A DNA stretch of 64,000 nucleotides from JAJZQZ01 sp963790415 (GCA_963790415.1 CAWBOK010000001.1:186001-250000), one strand, 5' to 3'. Positions 9,552 to 18,605 are shown, counted from the first letter of the stretch. The notes: generated by a model not told the origin, from the letters alone. Program-made: numbers and translations.

Positions 9552-9655
9552 ATCGGGGAGTCTATCCCAGCGGTCGGACGGAAGCGCGGGTCGCGCCGTG
9601 ACACAGACATGAGGCCGGGTGCGCGTCGCCGACCCGGGTGCGCTACTCTACGCTC

Positions 9656-11749
9656 ATGCCACGCGACGATGAGAAACTGTTGCGCCAACTCAGTCTGGTA
9701 TCGCTCTTGCTGACGCGCCGCCGTCCCGTGACCACTCGGGAGATACGGCAGGTGGCCGAGGGCTACGCCTCCATGACCGATCAGGCCTTTGCCCGTCGCT
9801 TCTACGACGACCGGGAGGATCTTCGGCGGTCGGGGATCGTCGTGGAGAGTACCAGCCCGGACGAAGACGGAGAGTTGTACTTCTTACCTGCGGAGAACTA
9901 CTCGCTGCCGGATCTGCACTTCACGCCCGGGGAGATACAATCGCTCTCTGTGGCCCTTGCCCTTCTCCAGGGACGCTTCGCCTATGCCCGGCCGCTACGC
10001 CTGGCTCTGACCGGCCTCACCCGGGGTCACCCGGACCCCGCACTCGATGAGAGCGATCGGGTGGCGGTCGCACTTGCGCCCGACGATGAAGCCGAGCGGT
10101 GGGGCGACAAGCTGTCCCAGCTCGACGACGCCGTCGTACGCGGGAAGACCGTGGTGTTCCCCTATCGCACCGCGGAGAATGTCGAGAGCCTGCGCACGCT
10201 GGATCCTTACGCCTTGGTGCGCATAGGCGGGCACTGGTACGTCGTGGGACGCGATCATGAGCGCGACGGCACGCGCATGTTCCGCCTGAGCCGCGTCACC
10301 GGCCCCCTGCGATACGAGACGAAGAAGCCCCGCGACTTCACGACGCCCGCCGACTTCGACTCGTCGGAGTACCGTGCGCGGCCGCCGTGGCTCATCGGCC
10401 CTAAGACCGGGGTCGCCCGCATGCGCGTGGCCGACGACCTCGCCTGGTGGGTGACGCGCTCCTACCCGTGCGTCGGCGTGGAACGTATCGACCCGTCCGG
10501 GTACGCGCTCCTGCACACACCGTACGCGGATGGGTCCGCTCTGGTCGCGTGGGTGATCGGTCTGGGGGGACGCGCGGAGATCGTGGCTCCCGATGAACTT
10601 CGCGCCGCGGCCCTCGCGGCCCTTAGAGCGGTACGCGACGTCCACGCCGGTCCGGCGGGTCCCCTTCCCCTCCTCCCTCCCCCCGGAGCCGCTCACTCGG
10701 CCCGACCAAAGCCGGCTGAGGCGGCCCCCATACGCCCTGAACGACTCCCCCGTATGCTCGCCCTCCTTTCGTACCTCATGGATCCGGACAACGGCGGGCG
10801 GGTGCCGCTCTCCAACATAGGCCGCGATCTGGGCCTCTCCCGCGAGGAGACAGAGGCCGACCTGTCGCTGCTCAACCTGGTGAACCACGGCGGGGGTACC
10901 TACCTTCTTAGCGCGGAGATCGACGGCGACGAGGTGGTCGTGGACCGCGAGCCGGGCGGGGAGGCCATGGCCGGTCCGGCCCGGCTCTCTCCTCTCATGG
11001 CCCGCGCCCTTCTCCTGGCCCTGGACGTGGTCGGCCATGCGTTGCCCTCCGAGACCCGAGCCGACCTGGACTCGGTTCGCGCCGGGGTGGAGGCTTCGCT
11101 CGGAGGAATCGCCCTGCCGGGGCCCGTGGAGATGGGGGACCTCGTTCCGGCGGACTCGGACATCGTCGGCACGCTCAACCGGGCGCTTCGCGATCGACGC
11201 ATCGTGCGCCTCGAGTACTACACGCCGTCGCGAGAGGCGTTGAGCGGGCGTCTGGTGGAGCCCGGCCTGCTGTATCACTCGGGAGACGCGTGGTACCTCG
11301 AGGCCTATTGCCTGCAGGCCGACGGCCAGCGTACCTTCCGGCTGGATCTTATGCGCTCCGCGGTCGCGACCGACGACACGTTCGTCACCCGTCCGGAGAT
11401 GGACCTGTCCGCGCACCACGCGGGCCCGCTCGACGTGACCCGCCCGCGTGCTTCTCTGGCGTGGGTGCGGTTCCCTAGACACAGGCAGCATCTGCTCGAG
11501 GAGCAGGGGTTCGACGTCGTGGTAGAGGATGACAGCGCCACGGCGCGAATACCCTACTTCGACGAGCGTTGGCTGATCCGCGAGGTCATGCGTCACGGGG
11601 GCGAGGCCGAGTTGCTCGAGCCCGAGTCGCTCCGGGAGCGCACCGCGGTCACCGCCGAAGACCTCATGTCGCCGTACGCCGCGCCGGCCGTGCCGGATGG
11701 AGTGACTCCAACTACGAACGTTGTGATACCTCAGAGGGAGGACACGTGA
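9656..11749 (+). CDS. pafBC: Fused PafB-PafC WYL-domain transcriptional regulator (DNA-damage response)
   Basis: A 697-residue protein made of two similar halves. Each has an N-terminal winged helix (about 1-70: LLRQLSLVSLLLTRRRPVTT; about 355-420: RMLALLSYLMDPDNGGRVPL) and a WYL domain (first half near GGHWYVVGRD, second near SGDAWYLEAYC). Mycobacterial PafB and PafC form a heterodimer that activates the LexA-independent DNA-damage regulon; natural PafBC fusions are known in other actinobacteria. I start at ATG 9656 (MPRDDEKLLR), 18 bases inside the longest frame; TACTCT lies only a few bases upstream, so the mRNA may be nearly leaderless. It faces addB-addA, and its stop overlaps the next start (GTGA). 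Confidence 0.87.
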   Translation: MPRDDEKLLRQLSLVSLLLTRRRPVTTREIRQVAEGYASMTDQAFARRFYDDREDLRRSGIVVESTSPDEDGELYFLPAENYSLPDLHFTPGEIQSLSVALALLQGRFAYARPLRLALTGLTRGHPDPALDESDRVAVALAPDDEAERWGDKLSQLDDAVVRGKTVVFPYRTAENVESLRTLDPYALVRIGGHWYVVGRDHERDGTRMFRLSRVTGPLRYETKKPRDFTTPADFDSSEYRARPPWLIGPKTGVARMRVADDLAWWVTRSYPCVGVERIDPSGYALLHTPYADGSALVAWVIGLGGRAEIVAPDELRAAALAALRAVRDVHAGPAGPLPLLPPPGAAHSARPKPAEAAPIRPERLPRMLALLSYLMDPDNGGRVPLSNIGRDLGLSREETEADLSLLNLVNHGGGTYLLSAEIDGDEVVVDREPGGEAMAGPARLSPLMARALLLALDVVGHALPSETRADLDSVRAGVEASLGGIALPGPVEMGDLVPADSDIVGTLNRALRDRRIVRLEYYTPSREALSGRLVEPGLLYHSGDAWYLEAYCLQADGQRTFRLDLMRSAVATDDTFVTRPEMDLSAHHAGPLDVTRPRASLAWVRFPRHRQHLLEEQGFDVVVEDDSATARIPYFDERWLIREVMRHGGEAELLEPESLRERTAVTAEDLMSPYAAPAVPDGVTPTTNVVIPQREDT

Positions 11750-12117
11750 GACTGCTCATACGCTTGGCCATCAACACCGTAGCTATAGTGGTGGCGGCAT
11801 ACGTTCTCCCGGCGCTATCGGTCGAATCCTGGAAGTCCGCAGTGGTGGCCGGGCTCCTGCTCGGCCTCCTGAACACCTTCGTCCGTCCTATCTTTCGGCT
11901 GCTGACTCTGCCCATAAATGTCGCCACTCTCGGACTCTTCGTGGTGGTCACCAACGCACTCATCCTCGTGATCCTCGACTGGCTGATGCCCGGACTGAAG
12001 ATCGACGGCTTCCTATGGGCTATCGTAACGGCGGTGATCATCGCGGTGATCACCACGTTCGTCAACATCCTCGTGGGAGACGACGACAAGCGCTCGGCCA
12101 AGCGGTCGCGTCGCTAG
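11746..12117 (+). CDS. Phage holin family 4 (superfamily IV) small membrane protein
   Basis: A 123-residue hydrophobic protein with about four membrane helices (residues 6-25, 29-48, 58-80, 90-115) and a short basic tail (KRSAKRSRR). Length and pattern, including LLLGLLNTFVRPIFRLLTLP, match the widespread Phage_holin_4_2/YvlD family, membrane proteins of unclear function in bacterial chromosomes. The GTG start overlaps the pafBC stop and has AGAGGGAGG five bases upstream, so the two are co-translated. The family name does not imply phage origin. A stress-linked envelope role would fit the coupling to pafBC but is inference. Confidence 0.8.
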   Translation: MRLLIRLAINTVAIVVAAYVLPALSVESWKSAVVAGLLLGLLNTFVRPIFRLLTLPINVATLGLFVVVTNALILVILDWLMPGLKIDGFLWAIVTAVIIAVITTFVNILVGDDDKRSAKRSRR

Positions 12118-12124
12118 GAGATCG

Positions 12125-12649
12125 CTAGCGGGCTTCTCGCCAGGCATAGACGCCCACACATCGGTCGTCGCCGCGGGTCAGCTTCCTCTCGTAGCGGAGC
12201 GTGACCTTCGGCTCCATTCCGGCGGCCAGGCCGACCTCATAGCGGGAGAAGCAGCCGCAGGGTCGGGGTCCCCACCAGTCCTCCCGCGACCACGGACACC
12301 CGGGCGTGACCACCCGCGCCTCCAGCGGCGACGCGGATGTCACCCGGGCGCGGATATCATAGAGCCGGTTGGCCAACGCAACGACGTGGGCTACCTCCAG
12401 CGGATCGCGGCCGTAGCCCAGTTGCGCCCGGAGTGCCCGGCCCTGCTCCTCTCCGATGCCCTGCAACACTGTTCCCACCGGTTCACCGGAAGCGGAGAGA
12501 CGGGCCACCAGTAGGCCCATCCCGGCGCTGGCGGCACGCCAGCGCACCACGGGCGGCACGAGCCACGGCCACCGCAAGGCAACAAGGGCCAGCGCGGCCG
12601 GAACACGGGGAAGCCCGGGGATCGCGAGCGGTCGAAACCATCGGACCAA
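12125..12649 (-). CDS. Conserved cysteine-containing protein, possibly ATC hydrolase-like
   Basis: A 174-residue soluble protein directly behind pilT (six bases between them), probably in the same transcript. The C-terminal half has spaced cysteines (PGCPWS, PRPCGCFSRYE, DDRCVGVY) and a GYGRDPLEVAHVV segment. It recalls the L-2-amino-thiazoline-4-carboxylic acid hydrolase-like family, whose members end in a similar Cys-containing strand pattern. That resemblance is by eye and weak. The best start is a TTG at 12649, just after the pilT stop; no strong ribosome-binding site is seen. I assign no function. Confidence 0.55.
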   Translation of the reverse strand: MVRWFRPLAIPGLPRVPAALALVALRWPWLVPPVVRWRAASAGMGLLVARLSASGEPVGTVLQGIGEEQGRALRAQLGYGRDPLEVAHVVALANRLYDIRARVTSASPLEARVVTPGCPWSREDWWGPRPCGCFSRYEVGLAAGMEPKVTLRYERKLTRGDDRCVGVYAWREAR

Positions 12650-12655
12650 GGTGAC

Positions 12656-13744
12656 TCAGCTGATCAGTGAGATATCGTGGCCTCTGGACTGTACCAGGAG
12701 CTTGAAGTCGTGCGGATTGGTGGCGACCAGGATCGCCTCATGCAGCGTCACGAGTTCCCGTTCGTAGAGACCCAGCAGGCTCTGGTCGAACGTCTGCATG
12801 CCGTAGTACTCGCCCTCTTTGATGGCGGTCTCGATGTTGTGGGTCTGTTCCGGGTCGAGAATGAAGTCGCGGATGCGCCCGGTCATGATCATCACTTCCA
12901 CCGCCGGGACCCGCCCGGAGCCGTCGGACCGGGGCAGCAGGCGTTGAGAGATGATCCCCCGTAGTGAACCCGCCAGCATGATGCGCACCTGCTTCTGCTG
13001 GTAGGGCGGGAAGAAGTCGATGATGCGGTTCACCGTCTCGGTCGCGTCGATGGTGTGGAGGGTGCTCATCACGAAATGTCCGGTCTGGGCCGCTGTCAAA
13101 GCCGTGCGCACGGTCTCCAGGTCGCGCATCTCGCCGATGAGGATGTCGTCGGGGTCCTGGCGCAGCACGTACTTCAGCGCCGACGCGTAGGACTCCGTAT
13201 CGAGGCCCACCTCGCGCTGGTTGATGATGGAGTTCTTGTCGCGGTGCAGGATCTCGATGGGGTCCTCGACCGTGACGATGTGCCGTCGCAGGTTGGTGTT
13301 GATATGGTCGATCATCGCCGCGAGTGTGGTCGTCTTGCCCGACCCCGTAGTGCCGGTGACCAGCACCAATCCGCGGGGTTCCAAGGAGAGCTTCTGGGCG
13401 ATAGACGGGAGCATGAGTTCTTCGAAGTCGGGTATGCGGGTGGCGACCTGCCGCAGGGCGATGGAGATGCTGCCGCGCTGACGATACACGTTCACCCGGA
13501 ATCGGCCGACTCTCGGGGCGCTGTAGGCGAAGTCGATCTCGTTTGTCTCGCTGAAACGTCGTATCTGCTTGTCGCTCATGAGCGACGCAGCATAGTCCTT
13601 CGTGTCTTCTGGTCCGCAGGACGGGTCGTCCAGGGACTGCAATTCACCGTCGACCCGCATGACCGGCGGGCTCCCCGACTTGATATGGAGGTCGGATGCT
13701 TCCGCCTCTACGACTGTCTGCAGTAGTTCGTCGATCGATCTCAT
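12656..13744 (-). CDS. pilT: Type IV pilus retraction ATPase PilT
   Basis: A 362-residue secretion ATPase. The N-terminal PAS-like domain contains ASDLHIKSGSPPVMRVDGEL. Walker A is GTTGSGKTT at 131-139, followed by the Asp box HIVTVEDPIEI and Walker B ILIGEMRD near 206. The His box STLHTIDATETVNRIIDFFP and a C-terminal GMQTFDQSL complete the PilT pattern. PilT depolymerises type IV pili to drive twitching and DNA uptake. No other pilus genes lie in the window, but comEA and comEC are present, so natural competence is a plausible use. The start at 13744 is the ATG of MRSIDELLQ. Confidence 0.95.
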   Translation of the reverse strand: MRSIDELLQTVVEAEASDLHIKSGSPPVMRVDGELQSLDDPSCGPEDTKDYAASLMSDKQIRRFSETNEIDFAYSAPRVGRFRVNVYRQRGSISIALRQVATRIPDFEELMLPSIAQKLSLEPRGLVLVTGTTGSGKTTTLAAMIDHINTNLRRHIVTVEDPIEILHRDKNSIINQREVGLDTESYASALKYVLRQDPDDILIGEMRDLETVRTALTAAQTGHFVMSTLHTIDATETVNRIIDFFPPYQQKQVRIMLAGSLRGIISQRLLPRSDGSGRVPAVEVMIMTGRIRDFILDPEQTHNIETAIKEGEYYGMQTFDQSLLGLYERELVTLHEAILVATNPHDFKLLVQSRGHDISLIS

Positions 13745-13815
13745 GAGACCTCCGGGTCACTTGAACGAAGCGCCACCCGCAAAGTAACCGCCTTGCCCAT
13801 CGCGTTGCCCAGATA

Positions 13816-14844
13816 CTACCCTAGCACGCCTCGCCAATGTGACGCCAACGCGTTCGTCGCCGCGGCCACCGCCGCCTGATCATCCGCACCGGCCGGCGGC
13901 CCCGGAACCGGCGCCGGATCGCCACGGAGGCCTTCCAGGGTCGCCACGACCGCATCGGCCACCAGAGGGGGATCATACCCACCCTCCAGCGTACACACAG
14001 GACCGACGGCGGCCACCTCACTACCAAGCGCGACCAGGCGCGACGCCATCCAGCGGTAGCCTTCGCGGCTCATCCGCAGATCACCAAGCGGGTCGCCGGC
14101 GGCAGAATCGAACCCGCAGGAGGCGAGGATCAGCTGCGGTCGATAGGCCCGCGCCAGCGGCTCGACCAGGGTCTCGAAGACGGCCGTCGCCGCGCCGTCG
14201 CCCGCTCCGGCCGGCAGGGGAACATTCACCGTGAAACCTACGCCGGCACCCACGCCCACTTCGTCGGCGTGGCCCGTGCCCGGGTAGTGATGGCGCTGGT
14301 GGAGACTGATGAAGAGCACCCGGGGGTCGTCGTAGAAGGCCTCCTGGGTCCCGTTGCCATGGTGCACATCCCAGTCGACGATGAGCACCCGCTGCAGACC
14401 GCATACCTCGAGCGCGTGGGCAGCCGCCACCGCGACGGTGTTGAACAGACAGAACCCCATCCCTCGACGGCGCAGAGCGTGGTGACCGGGAGGGCGCGCC
14501 AAGAGGAAGGCCGGGCCGGCGCCGGCAAGCGCTCGGTCCACCGCCTCGACACCAGCGCCGGCAGCCAGGACGGCGGCTTCGTACGAGGCCGGAGAGACGA
14601 CCGTATCGGCGTCGAGGTATCCCCCGCCCGCTTCCGCAAAGACCCGCAGTTCCCGGACGTAGCGGGCATCATGCACCCGCTCGATATCAGAAAGAGGGGC
14701 GGGCCCGGGTTCGATCCACTCGAGGTCCAGGTCGGCGGCCAAGAGGACACGGCGGCAGACGACGAGCCTCTCCGCGGACTCGGGATGCCGCCCGGTATCG
14801 TGGTCGAGGAAGCGAGGGTGATAGTAGACCGCAGTGGAAGCCAC
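13816..14844 (-). CDS. Histone deacetylase-family (AcuC-like) deacetylase
   Basis: A 342-residue arginase/deacetylase-fold protein. It has the family's hallmark segments: HPESAERL near the N-terminus, RPPGHHA with the catalytic histidine pair, GFCLFN, DWDVHHGNG with zinc-binding Asp and His, and LASCGFDSAAGDPLG, then GGY near the end. Bacterial members (AcuC, HdaH, acetylpolyamine amidohydrolases) remove acyl groups from lysine side chains or polyamines. AcuC acts with acetyl-CoA synthetase, and an acyl-CoA ligase lies 9 kb away, but there is no direct linkage. It is 13 bases downstream of the NlpC/P60 gene and may be co-transcribed. The substrate is unknown. Confidence 0.9.
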   Translation of the reverse strand: MASTAVYYHPRFLDHDTGRHPESAERLVVCRRVLLAADLDLEWIEPGPAPLSDIERVHDARYVRELRVFAEAGGGYLDADTVVSPASYEAAVLAAGAGVEAVDRALAGAGPAFLLARPPGHHALRRRGMGFCLFNTVAVAAAHALEVCGLQRVLIVDWDVHHGNGTQEAFYDDPRVLFISLHQRHHYPGTGHADEVGVGAGVGFTVNVPLPAGAGDGAATAVFETLVEPLARAYRPQLILASCGFDSAAGDPLGDLRMSREGYRWMASRLVALGSEVAAVGPVCTLEGGYDPPLVADAVVATLEGLRGDPAPVPGPPAGADDQAAVAAATNALASHWRGVLG

Positions 14845-14857
14845 GGCCGCGCCTCCC

Positions 14858-16087
14858 CTAGAGGATCCGGCGGGCGCCCGCGTAGTTGCTGCGGCTGATG
14901 CTGTTGATGCGCACGCTCGACCCGGTGTTCGGAGCGTGGATCATGTTGCCGCCACCCACGTAGATACCCACATGATGGATGGGGCTGCCGAAGAAGACCA
15001 GGTCGCCCGGCTGGAGAGAATCGCGCGAGACCGCGACCCCACACCCGAACTGCGCCCGACTCGAGTGCGGGAGCGAGACTCCCGCCCGGGCGTACGCGTA
15101 CATGACCAGACCGGAGCAGTCGAATCCGCCCGGAGAAGCCCCGCCCCAGACGTAGGGCACACCTATGAACTGCATGGCGATGTCGATGACCGAGCCGCCC
15201 ACCGCCGAGGAAGGCACGTTCCTGGCCGGCACGTCAGCGTTCGCGCTGCTGTTGTTGTTCGAGTGACTCGTGCTCACTGCCCGTTGCCTGGCCTTGGCGG
15301 CAAGCGTGGCTTTGCGCGCCGCTTCCTTTGCCTGTGCCACCAGACGGGCCTGACGGGCCTGCTCTTCGGCCTCGAGCTGCGCGACAAGTCTCTCCTTGCC
15401 TTTCAGTGCGTGCTCCCGCTCGGCCAGCCGTTCCCTCACCGAAGCCAAGGCGGCCTTACTCTGCGCCAGCAACTTCTTCTGCTTGGCCTGATCCTGAGCC
15501 AGCGTGGCCTTGCGGGCGGATACGTCCGCCCGATAGGTCGCAACCTGGGCATAGATCTCTTGGTCCTTGGCTCCCACGCGTTTGAGTAGGTCGAAGCGGT
15601 TGATGAGATCGTTGAAGGTGCGCGCACCGAGGAGGGCGTCCAGAAGGCCGAGACGACCATCGCGATAGAGACCGTCGATGCGCACGTCCAGGTGGTTCTG
15701 AGCGGTGACCAGATCCTTCTCCGCCCGCGCCAGCTTCTTCGACGTGCTCGCGAGGGCGGCCTCGGTGTCGGTCAGTTGGACCTTCGCGTATTGATAGTCT
15801 TCCATCGAGGATTCGACGCGGTCGTTCAGCGTCTCCACCTGGGAACGCAGTGCCTCCACGTCACCACGGGCCTCGGTGATAGCCTGTGGTACGGCCAGGG
15901 CGGGAGCAATAAGTAGAACCGTGAAGAGCACGGTCAGAATCGGGACCAGAACTGCGGATAAGCGCAAAGAACGCAACCGGGCATCGGGCGCGTGGCCGCT
16001 GATAGGGGGCCTCCCTCGGTCGTTGGCACGGCGGCGGCCCGGGGCCGCACTGCGCGTGACTGTACCATGGGAGACCCGAACAGACAA
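14858..16087 (-). CDS. Secreted NlpC/P60 peptidoglycan endopeptidase with N-terminal coiled coil
   Basis: A signal-anchor-like helix (about residues 44-70, LSAVLVPILTVLFTVLLIAPALA) precedes a long Ala/Lys/Glu-rich coiled coil (about 75-250). A Ser/Asn linker and a C-terminal NlpC/P60 domain follow. The catalytic triad is visible: C324 in FDCSGL, H372 in HHVGIY, H384 in MIHAP. This PcsB/RipA-like layout belongs to cell-division or growth-linked hydrolases cutting stem-peptide bonds, held inactive by the coiled coil. The start is uncertain: 16087 is a TTG without a clear ribosome-binding site, and a TTG just before LRSLRLSAVL would leave a normal signal peptide. It follows an amidase gene, so both may act together at the septum. 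Confidence 0.88.
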   Translation of the reverse strand: MSVRVSHGTVTRSAAPGRRRANDRGRPPISGHAPDARLRSLRLSAVLVPILTVLFTVLLIAPALAVPQAITEARGDVEALRSQVETLNDRVESSMEDYQYAKVQLTDTEAALASTSKKLARAEKDLVTAQNHLDVRIDGLYRDGRLGLLDALLGARTFNDLINRFDLLKRVGAKDQEIYAQVATYRADVSARKATLAQDQAKQKKLLAQSKAALASVRERLAEREHALKGKERLVAQLEAEEQARQARLVAQAKEAARKATLAAKARQRAVSTSHSNNNSSANADVPARNVPSSAVGGSVIDIAMQFIGVPYVWGGASPGGFDCSGLVMYAYARAGVSLPHSSRAQFGCGVAVSRDSLQPGDLVFFGSPIHHVGIYVGGGNMIHAPNTGSSVRINSISRSNYAGARRIL

Positions 16088-16158
16088 CCGAACGAAGGCC
16101 CCCGAAAGGAGGGCCGGGAATCCGTGAGACGGACCCGCGGCGGGCCGTGCACGGCCCT

Positions 16159-17262
16159 CTAGCGCCGCTCCAGGTAAGCCCTCACGCCGGCCAGGATCGC
16201 TTCAGCCGCGGCTTCGGCGCCGGCAGAGGAGGCAAGAAAAGACCCTTCCTCAGGGTGGCTGAGATGTCCCGGCTCGATCATCAGCGCCAGGCAATCGATC
16301 TCGCGCAGGCAGGCGTAGTTGCGCCCATGGGGGTGGAGATCGGGCACTCGGAGCCGGTCCACCAATGAACCGACCACATAGCCGGCCAGCCGCTTCCCTG
16401 ACTCTGAGAAAAAGGCGCCATTGGCGAAGTAGTACGTCGCCGCCCCCCGCGCCACCCGACCGGGATGCCAAGCGTGGTGTACGCACAGGTGCAGGTTGGG
16501 AGCCCAGGCGTTCGCGATCGCCGCCCGCGCGTAGAGCCCCACGTCCCGATCATCGTCTCTGACATTCAGGACCGACGCGCCCTCGGCTACGAACCGGGCC
16601 GCCAAGGCGTGGACCACCCGCAGATTCACGTCCTTCTCGAGGACCCCGCCCCGAGCGCGTCCGCCGGGGTCCCGGGGTCCGCCTCGGTCCGCGCGCCCGC
16701 CGGGATCTCCGCCGCCGTGCGCCGGGTCCAAGCTGACTCTAAGGCCTTCCAGAGAGGCAGTGCCCACATAGCCGTTCATGCGGTCGGGGATCTTGCGGCC
16801 TTGACCCTCCGGCTCCGCCTTCCGGATGCGGCGCAGATGGGCGAGCGTGGCCTCGCCCACAATGCCGTCGACGTTCAGGCCCGCGTTGCGCTGCAGATCG
16901 ATGAGCGCGGCTTCGGTCAGGGGACCGAAGATGCCGTCCTCCGGCCCGGAATCGAACCCCAGTTCGCTGAGTCGGCGCTGCATGGAGAGGACGTCGTCTC
17001 CACGCATGTGGGGCAGACGCAGATAGAGTAGACGGTCGCCCTCCGCGTATCCCGCCTCCACGAGCTCAGCCCAGGTGTTCTCGCCCACCACCCCGTCGGC
17101 CAGGATCAGACGACCCTGCTGGAACTCGCGCGTGGCCCGCTCGGTCTGGGGGCCGAAGTGTCCATCGGCTCCCTCGCGCCCGAGTGAATAGTCCAAGGCG
17201 CGCAGGCGCGTCTGGATGTCGACGACCTCCTTGCCTCTGTCTCCACGCGAGACGGGTCTCAC
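16159..17262 (-). CDS. N-acetylmuramoyl-L-alanine amidase (Amidase_3) with two peptidoglycan-binding domains, CwlM-like
   Basis: A 367-residue protein. Two PG_binding_1 domains (about 7-68 and 86-143, each with a DGxxGPxT-type repeat) come first, then an Amidase_3 domain from about 173. The zinc ligands of active amidases appear present: H182 in LDPAHGG, E209 in LEKD, a His in CVHHAW near 262 and the catalytic Glu in MIEPGH near 333. There is no signal peptide. Cytoplasmic location and domain order match mycobacterial CwlM, which regulates MurA rather than cutting wall. Residues 190-205 (ADRGGPRDPGGRARGG) look like an Arg/Gly insertion in a surface loop. It could instead be exported by a route not visible here. 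Confidence 0.85.
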   Translation of the reverse strand: MRPVSRGDRGKEVVDIQTRLRALDYSLGREGADGHFGPQTERATREFQQGRLILADGVVGENTWAELVEAGYAEGDRLLYLRLPHMRGDDVLSMQRRLSELGFDSGPEDGIFGPLTEAALIDLQRNAGLNVDGIVGEATLAHLRRIRKAEPEGQGRKIPDRMNGYVGTASLEGLRVSLDPAHGGGDPGGRADRGGPRDPGGRARGGVLEKDVNLRVVHALAARFVAEGASVLNVRDDDRDVGLYARAAIANAWAPNLHLCVHHAWHPGRVARGAATYYFANGAFFSESGKRLAGYVVGSLVDRLRVPDLHPHGRNYACLREIDCLALMIEPGHLSHPEEGSFLASSAGAEAAAEAILAGVRAYLERR

Positions 17263-17327
17263 AAGGACGGGACCTCCGAGTTCGGGTGTGCGAGCTGCCG
17301 GTGGTGCGCGACCGGTCCAGTCCGGCT

Positions 17328-17335
17328 ATTATACT
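17328..17335. promoter_or_regulatory. Possible divergent -10 elements between amidase gene and capA
   Basis: In the 131-base gap between the divergent genes, ATTATACT contains a perfect TATAAT on the minus strand (17328-17333) and TATACT on the plus strand (17330-17335). Neither has a clear -35 box at the usual distance, so only the -10 elements are supported. Confidence 0.35.
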
Positions 17336-17393
17336 CTTGGCGCCGAACTGAAGACCGGCCGATGGCGCCTCGAGGACAGGAGGCAGGCACACG

Positions 17394-18605
17394 ATGCATC
17401 TGAGGTACGACCGCATCCTCATGGCCGCGGTCGTCGCCGTATGGGCCGTCGCTCTCGTGTTGGGCGGCACCTATCTCGTTTCGGCGCGAGGAGCTGCCGG
17501 CCCGATCGAACCCGGCACGGTCGCCCAGGGTGCAACGGGCACCACGCGGGTGTCCGGCGCCTCCCCCGAGCCGACCGCGCCCTCGACAACCGCGGCACGC
17601 GCGGCGGCGCCGTCCACCACGACCTCGCCCGTCACCACCCTCCGCAAGACGCTCACGATAGCGGCTGGAGGCGACGTCATCGGTGACCGCGACGTGGGCA
17701 CCTTCATCGACGAGAACGGCGGTGAGGCCGTCCTGGCCGATGTCGCGCCGCTGCTTCGCGAATCGCAGGTGGCGTTCGTCAACCTCGAATCCCCGCTGTC
17801 CAACAAGGGCGCACGCAACACGGCGAAGGACGTGACCTTCCGTGGCCGAACCCCGCTGGTGAAGGGCCTGGATGCCGCGGGTGTCGACGTGGTCAGCCTG
17901 GCCAACAACCATGCTCTCGATTGGGGTCCCAAGGCCCTTCTCGACACCGTCGCACGCCTCGACGCGGCAGGGATAGCTCATGCCGGAGCGGGCGCCGATC
18001 TGGGCGCCGCCCGCGCGCCGGCGTTGCTGGAGACCGCCTCCGGCACCGTCGCGGTCCTGGCCTACACGCAGATCCTGCCCGACGGGTTCGCCGCCGGCGC
18101 CGACCGCGCCGGGGTCAACCCGGGGCGCGGTGACCGCGGGCGGCTGCTGGCCGACATAGCTGCGGCGGCGAAGCGGGCGGATTGGGTCGTCGTCAGCTTC
18201 CATTGGGGCATCGAGTACACGGGGCAGGCATCCCGCGAGCAGCGCGAGTTGGCCCACGACGCCGTGGATGCCGGAGCCGACATGGTCCTGGGACACCACC
18301 CGCACGTGCTGCAGGGGCTGGAACTCTACCGGAACAAGCTCATCGCCTACAGCCTGGGCGACTTCGTGTTCGACCACTACTCGCGGGCCACCGGCGAGAC
18401 GGTGGTGCTGGAGATCGAGATGCCGTCTGCCGGACCTCCATCCTTCCGCCTCACCCCCGTGTATCTGAGCGAATCGCACGGGATCCCCCACGTGGTCACG
18501 GGGGCCGAGGCACGCTCTATCTTGCGCAGGATCTCGGGGTTCAGCGCCGACCTGGGCCTACAGCTGACGGTCACCGGCGATCGCGCCGTCTTCAGCGCCC
18601 CGTGA
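17394..18605 (+). CDS. CapA-family metallophosphoesterase-like membrane protein
   Basis: A 403-residue protein. One N-terminal membrane helix (about 10-31) is followed by a Thr/Ala/Pro-rich linker and a CapA/PgsA-type calcineurin-like domain from about 83. Metal-binding landmarks are GGDVIGDRD, NLESPLSN, SLANNHALDWG, VVSFHWGIEYTG and GHHPHVLQG. PGA_cap family members are needed for poly-gamma-glutamate capsule synthesis in Bacillus, but most homologues without capB/capC are uncharacterised, and no such partners are seen here. Topology is a membrane anchor with an external enzyme domain. Its 3' end overlaps the convergent phosphatase gene by 14 bases. Confidence 0.85.
   Translation: MHLRYDRILMAAVVAVWAVALVLGGTYLVSARGAAGPIEPGTVAQGATGTTRVSGASPEPTAPSTTAARAAAPSTTTSPVTTLRKTLTIAAGGDVIGDRDVGTFIDENGGEAVLADVAPLLRESQVAFVNLESPLSNKGARNTAKDVTFRGRTPLVKGLDAAGVDVVSLANNHALDWGPKALLDTVARLDAAGIAHAGAGADLGAARAPALLETASGTVAVLAYTQILPDGFAAGADRAGVNPGRGDRGRLLADIAAAAKRADWVVVSFHWGIEYTGQASREQRELAHDAVDAGADMVLGHHPHVLQGLELYRNKLIAYSLGDFVFDHYSRATGETVVLEIEMPSAGPPSFRLTPVYLSESHGIPHVVTGAEARSILRRISGFSADLGLQLTVTGDRAVFSAP

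Noticed and set aside
9995..11596. Minus-strand frame of 533 codons inside pafBC
   Set aside because: Antisense to the two-domain regulator; no motif.
16088..16158. c-di-AMP (ydaO-type) riboswitch before the NlpC/P60 gene
   Set aside because: Such leaders are common before these genes, but the gap is only about 70 bases and lacks the conserved blocks; it shows simple GC hairpins.
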